A DNA stretch of 64,000 nucleotides from Steromphala cineraria (taxonomy: Eukaryota > Mollusca > Gastropoda > Trochida > Trochidae): assembly GCA_916613615.1 (NCBI GenBank), contig OU744737.1:4484001-4548000 (forward strand), read 5' to 3'. How positions within the stretch are numbered: the first letter of the stretch is position 1; the number at the start of each line of letters is the position of its first letter. The notes beneath the pieces were generated by a model, which searched no databases, was not told the origin of the DNA, and was given only the letters and a program-made list of their open reading frames with translations. This document shows positions 45,560 to 55,700 of this stretch, piece by piece. The position numbers were made by a program, and so were the translations under genes.

Positions 45560-47040
45560 GGGACTCAAATTCAATACATACATTCATGAAAGCAGTAAAT
45601 TTTACAAATCAACATACTCATAGTTGATCAGCCCTGGGAACAATCCCACCGTGATCACAGGCCGATTAGAGTTATCGTTCTTGACACTTGCTACGTGAAT
45701 GAAAGTAACGTCGAAAGAAACAAATGTTGTTAAAACTTCAGATTATTTGATTATCCTGACATACAGACTTGTTTTGATGCATTCTTTGTAAGTTTCTCTT
45801 AAAGATATTGCCACTTTTATCAATTATAGTTTTAAAAAATTGACAGGTTTTTGACCTTTTCGTTACAACATTGTGCCGTCAACAACACATAACAGTGGTA
45901 GGCCTACGTCGTGACGATCGGCTGATTCAAATACTTATTATCTTTATCAAAAATTGTTGTTTGTTAAGAGTTTTATGTGTGTTAATTTGTTCAAGGTTGA
46001 AAAGTTTATTATATCATTGAGGGACATTTCTTTACTTACGATAACACTAGTTTCTCACTATATTATTCTTCAATATCATATTAAAAAGTCGGTTTGTTTT
46101 TCCAATGCATTGAGACTTGTCAAATCCGATGTTCTAATTAGGAAAATGATCGTTACGTACGGAAAGTTGCGAGAATGGCCGAAGTTTGAAAAAGTAGAAC
46201 CGGCAATCGTGCAATACGGAATTTGAAGACGTATTCCGTATTGCACCCTTGAATTACTATCCTTAGATTACATGAGTATATAATAAATCATGATTTGCTT
46301 ACAGTGAAAATATTTTTTTTATAAATATACTTTTGGAATAAACGTGTGCATGTAAAAAGGGCTAGTTAGTTCTAGACAGACAACGAACGTAAGGACAGGC
46401 TGTTGAAGCGCTTTCCAAAACACAGTTTAAATGTATTAGCATTATCAGAATATAATGAATCAATAACGCTTTGATCATCTGCATTCCGAAAATGTGTACT
46501 TATAATGGATTTTAGCAATAATGTAAATTGGATTATCGTCTGAAAATAAATTAAGCTAATTACAAAGGAACACCCATTGTCAACGGGATAGACCAGTCAG
46601 AAATTCGGGTTTTCTCAAGATAAAGAACACAGAATGTGTCATATTTTCTATATTCCTACATATTCCATATTATGAGATTACATTTTAGCACAAAATCTTT
46701 GAATTTTACTGCAGAATACAAAAATTGAAACTGTTGATCACCTCAAAAGATTGACAGGTTTAAGTAAATTTATATGGCCTGAACATGCTCGTAAAGTGAG
46801 CTGAAAGTACTAGCCAGTAAAATGGATTATTTCTACTTCTGCCGTCGTTTCTAAACTAAATTGGATAACAATGAATCCCGGAAATTTACCAAACGCAACT
46901 TCTTAGCTTCTTATTTGATCCTTTTCAATAGAATACTAATAACGAGTCAGTGACAAGCAAGGGTTTGCAATACTTATCCCCAGGTGTATATTCGGGTCTC
47001 CCGTCATCAGGACAAGAACCAGCTGAGCATATGATGCATT
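45560..47040. other. intergenic, one small hairpin
   Basis: A perfect hairpin GTGCAATACGGAAT ... ATTCCGTATTGCAC lies at 46209-46246. No gene is supported; the 90-codon ORF at 45954-46226 ends in this hairpin. Confidence 0.45.
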
Positions 47041-47041
47041 C

Positions 47042-47226
47042 ACCCATTGGTCACAGACCGGTGGAGAAAGCCTGAACGCCCACACTTGTTATACATAGAG
47101 GATTCATTCATCCATTGGTCAAAACTTCGGCGACATCAGCCAATGGTGAAAGAAGACGTTAAACTCAAATCCAACAACATCCATTAGTCACAGAGATCCT
47201 GAAGACCCAGGCCTTGGTATAAATAG
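47042..47226 (+). promoter_or_regulatory. TATA promoter with duplicated promoter-like unit and CCAAT boxes
   Basis: TATAAATAGAGGAT (47218-47231) lies about 53 bp before the ATG. About 130 bp upstream an older copy reads TATACATAGAGGAT (near 47090). Each is preceded by CATTGGTCACAG or CATTAGTCACAG at a similar distance, so a ~135-bp promoter unit has been duplicated. Further ATTGG/CCAAT boxes sit at about 47112 and 47141. Transcription would start near 47248. Confidence 0.7.
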
Positions 47227-47270
47227 AGGATGTGTGAGCCGGTGTCATCACACTCACCCAGATCGTCGAG

Positions 47271-47483
47271 ATGAAGACTCTGTTACTTGTGTTCATTCTG
47301 CTTACAGTCTTCCAGTGCAGCCCGGTGGAGGGGGGCAGGGGCAATCCAATCGTCGACTTCTTTGTACAATCGGCCCGTCAAACGTTGTGTAAATTTTGTA
47401 AGAATCTACCTAAGGACAACCCGGCGAAACCTTTTTGCAAAAATGGCAAGGAGTTTTTATGCGGCAAACCCGTCAAGCCGTAG
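47271..47483 (+). CDS. secreted cationic four-cysteine peptide precursor (70 aa)
   Basis: The first 20 residues (MKTLLLVFILLTVFQCSPVE) are a clear signal peptide with cleavage predicted near residue 21. The mature part, about 47-49 residues, has four cysteines (C40, C43, C56, C64; spacing C-x2-C-x12-C-x7-C) and about ten Lys/Arg against three Asp/Glu, so it is strongly basic. An amphipathic stretch (NPIVDFFVQSARQTL) precedes the first cysteine. Small size, charge and paired cysteines suit a secreted defence or signalling peptide, but no known family was recognised and function is inference. The coding region is in one exon, a TATA box lies upstream, and a spliced 3' UTR with AATAAA follows. 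An overlapping frame from 47287 is a shadow. Confidence 0.82.
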   Translation: MKTLLLVFILLTVFQCSPVEGGRGNPIVDFFVQSARQTLCKFCKNLPKDNPAKPFCKNGKEFLCGKPVKP

Positions 47484-48265
47484 CTCCATTACTGGTATGT
47501 ATGGTATTTTGTAGTGACATTCTTGTACGTTTTAGGTTTTATTCTACCTATCGCTTTATCATTTCATTGACAAACTGATCAATGTTTTTCTTGTGTATTG
47601 GATGCAATGTGTAAGATAATCTTAGTATAAGAGAAATCTTGTCAGCCACTTGATCTCCATTCTCTCCCCACAGAGACGGCAAAAACTTTCATCTCAATAC
47701 ATTTGAATTTCTTTATCAAATGACAAGGCTTCTCGCATGGAAAGGGTGGTTCATATCACAATGCCTTTGCCATGATTCAGTAGCCAAAATGATGATTTAA
47801 GAACAGCGTCGCTGATTGCACAACTAATTTTGATTGCCTCCAATCAGCCATCTCCCATTGTATCCCACAAACTCGTCGTAATAGAACAGAGGTTGTATCA
47901 ACATTTCATGACTTGATCTGCCTCTGTGGGGACTGGGGAGAGAATGTTTGATCTCGGGAAACTGCACTAACAAAACCTTGTATTAAGAGATATCTAATCT
48001 TTTCAAGGTATTTTATCAGAATTTTAAAACAAATCATCTCATTTTGTGGTAACACTTTTAATATAAACATAAAAATGCACTTTCAGCATATGACATTATT
48101 GTAGCAAGTTGTACCGCTAGTTGTAAGAATAACATTTAAACATTTGAACGAGCTTTGAGGATTCAATGCAAATAAAGTGCGAGTAAATAACTGTTTTGTT
48201 TTCTTTCAGGAGATTTTGGCTGACCCCTATGCTATCAGAAAAGTTCAAGTGTTTAATAAAAGGTA
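47484..48265 (+). other. 3' UTR with intron and poly(A) signal of the secreted-peptide gene
   Basis: Ten nucleotides after the stop, GTATGT (47494) is a donor; TTTTCTTTCAG ends at 48209 as acceptor; AATAAA is at 48255-48260. The ~716-bp intron contains a complete MITE-2 (47658-47946). Confidence 0.6.
47658..47946. mobile_element. MITE-2 copy inside the 3' UTR intron
   Basis: CATTCTCTCCCCACAGAG at the left and CTGTGGGG...GGGGAGAGAATG at the right; the core has TCTCGCATGGAAAGGGTGG and AACAGCGTCGCTGATTGCAC. The inner part of the left terminus is deleted. Confidence 0.85.
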
Positions 48266-48404
48266 TGTGAATAAACAATTTATTATCAACATTTCATGTT
48301 TAATATTAATATTCGGCTACAAATCGAAGGAATAGGAATACAATGATCCTATATTAAGCACAAATTTGTTTTTGACAAGGCCAATCAAAAATCCCCAGAA
48401 GTAT

Positions 48405-48765
48405 TTAAAGGAGCAGTAGCACGTTTTTTGATAATTTTATATTTAGAATTTCACTGATAATTGTTAGTTAATGCAAAATGTATTATTTTGACAGTGTCAA
48501 AAATCTCATTACACAAGCCAATCATCCATAGTCAGAGGACAAGTATGAAGATTCCCATAAAGTCAATTGGTGGCCATTTTGTGTGAACACCTTTAATTCA
48601 TATTGTGTAAGAAAAAGGAATCACATGGCTAAACTTTACGTTATATATTTGAATTATTACTGCTCGTTTAGTTTCAATACATTGCCTTTCAATTGGAACA
48701 ATTAATTTTCATTTTCCTGACATCACCTTATATTCCCCCCGAAAAGCGTGCTACAGCCCCTTTAA
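48405..48765. mobile_element. MITE-1, full copy
   Basis: TTAA-AGGAGCAGTAGCACG ... GCGTGCTACAGCCCCT-TTAA, core GGTGGCCATTTTGTGTGAAC. Confidence 0.88.
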
Positions 48766-48979
48766 CACATTGGTATCATTGGCACTGACCCTCATAAACG
48801 GTTTTCGGTCACATATTTTCTCGAATTTCTTGCCGACCTTCACATCCCACGCTAAGCGATATTCGCGATTCTAAGATTCTTTCAGTGTTCTGTTTTGTTT
48901 AATTTCCTTATAACCGGTAGTGAGTAGTGACACATGTTGTACACTGTTCTGATCTTTATTGGAGAGGTTTTGTTCGCTC

Positions 48980-49408
48980 ACAGTCTGATTAAAATCGATT
49001 CGAGGAAAAAATTGTAAAAATATTATCTCTAGTGGGGTTCGAACCTCACCCAGTCCGGCTTTCCTCTCATTCACAGTCTGAAGGCACCCCTATTGCCCGC
49101 ATCTCACACAAGCTCATCTAGCCAATCGAAAGGAGCGCAGTGAAAGCTTCGGTATCCTACTAGGGGCAGGTAACTCCAGTGTACCATTCGTTATACATAA
49201 TCGCCGCTAAACGCTATTTAAAAACGAAGATGTGATTGGATAGCTTACGACTGGGTCTGTCTGCGCTAAACTGGTTATAGCAAAACGCGATAGAGGTGGG
49301 TGCATACAGACCGAGACGGAGAGGTTATCCCCAATGGTTCGAGCCCCGATAGAGACAATATTTTTTAAATTTTATTCCTCGGTGCACGGTCGATTTTAAT
49401 CAGACTGT
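48980..49408. repeat. inverted pair of tRNA-like SINE-type copies
   Basis: The left copy (48980-49060, minus) has CAGTCTGATTAAAATCGATT and GGGGTTCGAACCTC. The right copy (49325-49408, plus) has ATGGTTCGAGCCCCGATAGA and GATTTTAATCAGACTG. B-box-like text plus a shared tail suggests a short SINE family. A third copy lies at 54799-54880. Confidence 0.65.
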
Positions 49409-49564
49409 GTTCGCTCAGCACTCGAAAGGTCGGGGTTCATACAAAAGACCAAAATGGTAATTATTTCTTCTTGCTCAGTATCTAAAATGATAGAAGAACG
49501 CTTGTATTGGTATTCCCTTTGGAAGCTGATTGGAATAAATTAAATAAGAACAACATTATTTAGT

Positions 49565-49642
49565 TAATTATCCTCATCTATCCAGACAAAGGAGAAATGT
49601 CCGGTTATACGAGGTCAGAGTTAATATGGTTCCACTGTATTT
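49565..49642. repeat. pogo-like MITE fragment
   Basis: GTCCGGTTATACGAGGTCAG and ATATGGTTCCACTGTA resemble the right half of a pogo-type element, as at 50499-50655. The left end is unclear. A left-end trace (AGTCAAACCTCGG) lies near 57933. Confidence 0.45.
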
Positions 49643-50023
49643 CTTTCATTACCGCAATTCAATTCGCAATGAAAAGATAGTGTGAGATTTCATACCTGAG
49701 TTCTTCGCAAAGGTGTTTTTTAACAAATTATTCACAATTTACCCTAACAATACTATTTAATGTCAAATAAATTAACTTCACCTTAGTCGTAGATACAATT
49801 ATAAGGCATCAAGCAAAAAACATTCTCTGCCCACAGAGGCAGATCAAGTCATGAAATGTTGATACAGCCTCTGTTCTATTACGCCGACAGAATGGGATAT
49901 GCCTGATTGGAAACAATCAAAGTTAGTTGTGCAATCAGTTGTTCTTAAATCATCATTTTGGCTACTGAATCATGGCAAAAGTATTGTGATATGAACTACC
50001 TTTTCAATGCGAGAAGCGTTTGT

Positions 50024-50881
50024 TATACCCCCGCTACGACGTAGTCGGGGGTATATAGCGCTCCGCGTGTCCGTCCGTGCGTGCGTGCGTGCGTGCGTGC
50101 GTCCGTCCGAAATCGTTTCCGGAGCATTACTCAAAAATATACCACTTAGAAACTTCAAATTTGGTATGGACGTAGCCTATATGGTGCTGTGGTGCCTTTT
50201 AGGAGTTTCAGCTCAATGGTCCAAATAATTTTTGAAATTTTGACCAAAAACGGTCCGATTTTTGGACTTTGTCTTGTTTCAGGAGCATTACTAAAAAAAT
50301 ATACCACTTAGAAACTTCAAATTTGGTATGGAAGTAGCCTATATGGTGCTGTTGTGCCTTTTAGGGGTTTCAGCTCAATTTTCTGAATAATTTTTTAAAT
50401 TTTTACCAAAAACGGTCAAATTTTTGGACTTGCGTTGTTTCTGGAGCATATATAAATACCAAATGACTTGCACACTTCAAATTGGGTATGCAAGTATACA
50501 GTCGAACCTCGGATACCCAGACTCCGTATATCCGTAAATCTCACCTTACGGACAAAGATTTTTCAAACAATGTGTCTATATTTCTTAAAAAAAATTACCC
50601 AGTTAGATTTGCTATCCGGACGATTTTCACCTGTAACTAAAACAAGGTTCGACTGTATAGTGCTGTTGTGCCTTTTAGGGGTAATTCCAGGGTTCCCAGA
50701 ATTTTATTCAAAAACTACATAGCCGGGGATGTTATGAAGTGAAATACTTTTTAGGGTTGCAAGATCATTGTGTTCAAAGTCATAATCATTCAACGAGTAA
50801 TTTTCATAAATTTTCAAATTAATGTTACGTGAAGGCGGTCAAACTACAGGCGGGGGTATGTGAGCCGCGCTCACTTTTGCC
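50024..50881 (+). mobile_element. insertion with ATACCCCCG hairpin start and internal ~170-bp repeats
   Basis: It begins with a hairpin (ATACCCCCGCTACGACGTAG then CGGGGGTAT), followed by GTCCGTCC(GTGC)n and two or three ~170-bp units (CATTACT.AAAAATATACCAC, TATGGTGCTGT.GTGCCTTTTA). It ends GGCGGGGGTATGTGAGC...CACTTTTGC. TTGT occurs on both sides (50020-50023, 50882-50885), a probable target-site duplication. Confidence 0.8.
50499..50655. mobile_element. pogo-like MITE (157 bp) nested in the previous insertion
   Basis: CAGTCGAACCTCGGATA ... AAGGTTCGACTG with TA at both sides (50497-50498, 50656-50657). CAGT..AACCTC termini with TA duplication are characteristic of pogo/Tigger-type elements. 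It interrupts the TATGCAAGTA/TAGTGCTGTTGTGCC text of a repeat unit. Confidence 0.82.
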
Positions 50882-51023
50882 TTGTATTTGATAAAGAAAT
50901 TTAAATGGATTGCTGTGTAATTTTTTTCCGCTAAGGGAAACTGTCGGAACCCACGGATTTCGGTGTAATAGAACAGAGGCTGTATCATCATTCATGACTT
51001 GATCTGCCTTTCGGGAGAGAATG

Positions 51024-51920
51024 GCGAAAACCATGTCGGCAAATCTTTCAAATTATTCCAGTTATGAAAGTAGATGCGCATAGCTTAACCAAAAATGCAT
51101 TTACATTACACTTGTAACGTTAGCCTATTGTTCTCCCGCTCAAATGTTTTATTGTTATTGAGCGTTAAATTGTACTTCAAGTTTTTATCTTAATATTCAA
51201 TATTAATTAAGTTTTAAGGTTTCTAGGTGAATCAACATGAAACATTGTGTAAAACGTGGAAATTATCTTTTAAGAAATGAAATTTGCCCAAAGAGCTAAA
51301 ATAAGATCTTCCTATTGTCATTGTGTTACCAAGTATTTGAAATGTGTATTACTTTATTTCTATTGTATATGTATTATTTGAATTTTGTCATTCTTTATAT
51401 TCATTTGTATATGAGCCGTAGTCTTTAAATACAATAAACTCTTTGACCTTGACTTTGAGTTAAACGTATTGTAAGTCAGATATTATCCTCGATACTCTCT
51501 ATTCCTTCAAAACACCGGGCTTCGGCCCCTGGGGGCCTCGTGTCCAATATTTCCAAGGAATCGAGTATTTGTAGTTGTCAATACAGTGATTGGGTAAAAC
51601 ATTAATTATCGATAACTTACGTTGAGTAAATATGTATTAGCCCTACATTTGATAACACAGACATTATGTATGATGTAGTTTTTTCTCTCCATACAGTGAC
51701 AAGTTAAAAGGGTATCACTAATTTTTCTTTTATTTTCAGATTGGGTCAGCCGTGTAAACAATAATACGCAACGATGCAGACAGACGCACTTACGGAAAAT
51801 ACTTGTTATCATTATTTCACATGTAATTGAAACAAATTCTTAATCTTTTTATAAAGAAATAAATTGCAGTGAAAATTGAATCTTGTCTTTTTTACTAGAG
51901 AGTTGGAATTGATGAAGAAG
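51024..51920. other. intergenic, possible LINE 3' UTR trace
   Basis: ATGAGCCGTAGTCTTTAAATA with CAATAAACTCTTTGACC near 51411-51452 resembles a LINE 3' end. No ORF or second copy is seen. Confidence 0.35.
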
Positions 51921-52143
51921 GTATACATACATACATACATACATACATACATACATACATACATACATACATACATACATACATACATACATACATACAT
52001 ACATACATACATACATACATACAAACATACATACATACATACATACATACATACATACATACATACATACATACATACATACATACATACATACATACAT
52101 ACATACATACATACATACATACATACATACATACATACATACA
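51921..52143. repeat. (CATA)n microsatellite, about 55 units
   Basis: Nearly perfect ACAT repeat with a single CAAA interruption near 52020. All long Tyr/Cys/Met- or His/Thr/Tyr-repeat ORFs over it are artefacts. Confidence 0.97.
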
Positions 52144-52162
52144 TTCAAATAAATAATACATA

Positions 52163-52207
52163 CTTACACACACACACATACGCACACACACACACACACA
52201 CACACAT
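52163..52207. repeat. (CA)n microsatellite next to the LINE 3' end
   Basis: ACACACAC tract interrupted by CATACG, directly abutting the LINE 3' terminus at about 52207. Confidence 0.9.
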
Positions 52208-52480
52208 TCAGATTTATATAGCGCCTTTTCCAATGAAATTGCTCAAAAGCGCTGTCTGAGTCCTATTACATATATGTACAAGTAAAAAGGTTTTGAGTTG
52301 GGCCTTGAAGCTTGACAACTCAAGTTCTGATCTTAGACTGGATGGTAAGCTGTTCCAGAGGACCGGTCCAGTTCTTGAGAAGGATCGATCTCCATATGAC
52401 TTGCTTCGTGTCGGTGGAATTTTCAGAAGAGTTTGGTCACTTGAACGAAGTGATCTAGCGGGTTGATACAATATTAGGAG
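52203..52480 (-). mobile_element. LINE 3' fragment: ORF2 C-terminus with GGCGCTATATAAAT tail
   Basis: The minus strand reads RSKSYGDRSFSRTGPVLWNS, LPSSLRSE and SSFKAQLKTFLL, the standard end of CR1/L2-class ORF2 proteins. The frame runs into GGAAAAGGCGCTATATAAAT, the LINE 3' tail. The element is 5'-truncated near 52480. Confidence 0.82.
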
Positions 52481-52783
52481 ATCAGAAATTGTTTAAACAC
52501 TTAAAAACAATATCATCTTGTCTTTAGTAAAGTAATAATGTGTTGCTACTCTGTGGGGGTATATAACTAGTTTTGTCTTCAAGTGGAGTTATACAAGTGA
52601 GATAGTGTAACATCACATGGCACTCTACTTTATAGGGGAAATTTACACTTGTTAGCTACTTATCAACCCGGAACTGTTTCATCACCTCCATACTCACACT
52701 TGTAACAACCTTCAGCTCGATGTTTTACATCCTGCTACATCAGCGGGTCTTATAAACTGACAGGCAATAAAAAGTACAGTGAA

Positions 52784-53207
52784 CACTTTGTATAAGCGTA
52801 CACCGGAACTAGCGAGGTGTACGGCAGAGAAATGTTGCTAGCGAGGAGTCGAAATCGAAAGTTAGGTAATATTCATAACTTTCAAATAATCAACATCATG
52901 TGGTAATTTTAGCACACATACTTAGTAAAATGTATGTGCTTGTCATTCTGTATCCAAGGGACAGTAACAATGACAGTTGCGAGTAATGTTGTTGTTAGCA
53001 ACATATTTGCTATCTCTGACTATGAACAGGATATGACATTAAATATTTATATCCCGGAAAGCTATTGACATGATAATAACATAGAAAAAGTTGATGAAAC
53101 GGCGATGATTGCTTTTTAAGTGATCCCGTTTGCGATCACGCTCCTCGCTAGCAACATTTCTCCGTCGTACACCTCGCTAGTACCGGTGTACGGTTGTACA
53201 CAGTGGT
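52784..53207. mobile_element. non-autonomous TIR element with ~65-bp termini
   Basis: The left terminus (52784-52848: CACTTTGTATAAGCGTACAC ... AATGTTGCTAGCGAGGAG) is complementary to the right one (53141-53207: CTCCTCGCTAGCAACATTTC ... GTACGGTTGTACACAGTG) with few mismatches. The interior of ~290 bp is non-coding. Confidence 0.82.
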
Positions 53208-54090
53208 GAATTTATCATATATAATAAGATTTTCAATGACAACGATTTCGGGCTTTTGATGTCGTATTCTCAAATTGATAAGAACAAGAGTTGAACCGTC
53301 GTTCAAAGAATACTTTGGACTGTTTTTATTATTTTTTAAAATGGAAACTTTAATGCTAATTATTCCAAAATAAATGTTGATATGATGCAAATGTTCATCA
53401 ACAGAGATGACATATTCTATGTGAAAATCAATAAACGACATATTGACAACATTTTTAACATGGTAGGTTTTATGATAGTGTAAATTCTTTTCTTTCCCCT
53501 GCCTACATGAAACAAACATTAACCAGACGTGTTTTCGTTTACATGTATAATTTAATACATTACATGTCTCGTTAATACTAAGTATACCTAAACAAACCGT
53601 GGAGTGTATGTTTTTTGCCTGACTGTTTATATGGGCATACATACCATTTGATTAGCATGTCCTGCTCAACCTACGGCACTTGTCAAATTCAAATAACAAC
53701 AGCTTGTTAGTTTTACACATGTTGGAATTATTTCTAGATTTTCACCCGAAAAAGGAGTTTATTATTATTCAACAAAATGAGTTTGAAATTTCCATGAATC
53801 GAGTGAAAGTCATATGACACAATAAAAGGTGTATAAGTTGATCCATTACCGATCATAATTCATATAATTTTTAAGATAGAACATTAAGACGGCGCTCCAT
53901 GTACAGTGGCGCCAGGGAGTTTTGATGCATGACAATACAGCAATGAAGTACGCAACTGGCACTAAAACTATCTGTGCCTTATAAGAGACAAACTTGATCA
54001 AAGAAACACTCTTAATAACTTTATGCACTAGCTTAGAGCGATGTCGTAATTACCGATTGTTTCTCTTTCAAGACAATAGAATTCATGTCA
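53208..54090. other. no supported gene; one 164-codon minus-strand ORF
   Basis: The ORF at 53148-53642 (minus) has no recognised motif, and its last ~20 codons lie in the TIR of the element above. It is probably chance in AT-rich DNA. Confidence 0.4.
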
Positions 54091-54099
54091 GTGGCTGAA

Positions 54100-54400
54100 T
54101 GGTGGACACATGAACACGTGCATACGCCGAGCTGTCGGTTATCAGCGTTCAGCCGTGTTGGACAAACTGCTGTGACTATGTGTCTCAGTTCACCCAGCTG
54201 TAAATGGGTACCCTGTGAGGCATAGAATGGTCCCCAACCTGAGCGCCACATATGGATGCCGGTTGAATACTCCCCAGGGAGTTGAATTGGAAAAATGATT
54301 GGACGGTGAAAGAATGCCATTGACCAGGGGAAACAATGTAAGTGCCTTGAGCAACCACGAGTGGTTGGATATGTGCGCTATATAAATATTCATATAATAT
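54100..54400 (+). mobile_element. SINE fragment with GTGCGCTATATAAATATT tail
   Basis: CACCCAGCTGTAAATGGGTACC and AAGTGCCTTGAGCAACCACG, ending TGTGCGCTATATAAATATTC, are body and tail segments of the same SINE superfamily as 18003-18342. The tRNA head is not recognisable. Confidence 0.65.
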
Positions 54401-54798
54401 ACGGTATACGTGGCAACAATACATATGTACAAAGAAAGCTATGTAAACATATTTAAACATTAATCACTATAGTTAGTTGGTTGCATCTTTACTGAGTACC
54501 AGAATATGTATCCTAGAAATGACAACTACATCCTAGCTAGATTAGCGAATATCTATCCACAGAACTCCTACAAATACCCTGATATCAATTATCGTTAAAA
54601 AGCTATTTAAAGGCTTTAAGTCTTAATGTCGCATATATTTCCAAATTGTTTAGAATTCATTTTCATGTCAAGAGTAATAACATGAAAATGGGTTTAACAA
54701 TGATGTTTTGAACAATATCAAAAACGAATTTAGCAGGATTCGACAGGAATCTAGATGTGATTTGCTTGGCAATACGTGCTATCAGGTATTCTAATATT

Positions 54799-54880
54799 CA
54801 GTCTGATTAAAATCGACCGTACTCCGAGGAATAAAATATCAAAAATATTGTCTCTATCGGGGCTCGAACCAGCACATGGG
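54799..54880 (-). repeat. tRNA-like SINE-type copy (same family as 48980-49408)
   Basis: CAGTCTGATTAAAATCGACC, GAGGAATAAAAT and TCTATCGGGGCTCGAACC. Confidence 0.65.
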
Positions 54881-55014
54881 CACATCGACATGTACAGAAT
54901 GCAACTTGCACCAAAACTCTAATACTAATCATATAGACTGTCGCATGACACACACTTTTTTAAGCCTACTATTTCTGCATAAGGATATATTTACGTAAAT
55001 GTATTTTGACAAAG

Positions 55015-55700
55015 GGGGCGCGCTTTGCCCTGTAGGGGCAAAATGGCCATCATCTTGGCGCTTTGCCCCATGTGTAAATACACAGAATGAAAAAGATATA
55101 ACACGTAGAATCATCCAATACTAACTAAAAGTTATCATCACCATAATGCAAGGCAACTGCAAACCCTTATGAGGGGTATTAATAAGAAAATCATTGGCAA
55201 TATATACAAGGATGTACAACTATTCTTTAAAATGTCATCGACCTTGACTTTCGTCATACTCATGGACCCAATGTCATTATGCTCGGTACAGACACTTTTC
55301 TTTAAAACTACGAAGGTGTTGACAATGTAGGTCTTTGACTATCAAAAACAGTAATATGAACGAACAGAATAGGTTTTAAAAAATCAGCATTTCAAAACAT
55401 TTAACTCTGTCGGGCTGGACCGAACGGCACGCATTATTTATCCTTTAGGGGTGAACAATTATATAGATATGAATATATGAAAATATGAAAATGTTTACAA
55501 AAACAACAGAAAATATGCTTTTGGTGAGGTTACTTGTCGTCAAGGTAAAATGGTATATATCCTTTTTTTTAAAATACGGGAAAATAATGGGTTTTTTTTA
55601 CGTTATTTGCTTAAGAAATACAAAGTAATAACGTTAACACCAATATGTTAACAAACAAACAAGATAAATCTAAGATCACACGGGGCAAAGCGCTCCCCCA
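55015..55700. repeat. candidate TIR element (GGGGGCGCGCTTTGCCC)
   Basis: GGGGGCGCGCTTTGCCCTGT (55015-55034) and ACGGGGCAAAGCGCTCCCCC (55680-55699) are inverted with two or three mismatches. A second inner copy GGCGCTTTGCCCCATGTG lies near 55057. The interior is AT-rich and non-coding. Confidence 0.55.

Larger units (their letters stand above)
49821..51023. mobile_element. MITE-2 copy split by an 858-bp insertion
   Basis: CATTCTCTGCCCACAGAGGC (49821) starts a ~48-bp terminus whose complement ends at GGGAGAGAATG (51013-51023). Text from 49821 to 50023 and from 50882 to 51023 forms one MITE. The missing middle corresponds exactly to the insertion at 50024-50881. Confidence 0.88.

Noticed and set aside
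47287..47514. 75-codon ORF overlapping the secreted-peptide gene
   Set aside because: Shadow frame; the 47271 frame has a signal peptide, cysteine pattern and good promoter spacing.
51812..52259. ORFs of repeated CMYV or IHTY on both strands
   Set aside because: Pure translation of the (CATA)n microsatellite.
53148..53642. 164-codon minus-strand ORF as a gene
   Set aside because: No recognisable domain, no splice or promoter support, and its 3' end lies in a transposon terminus.
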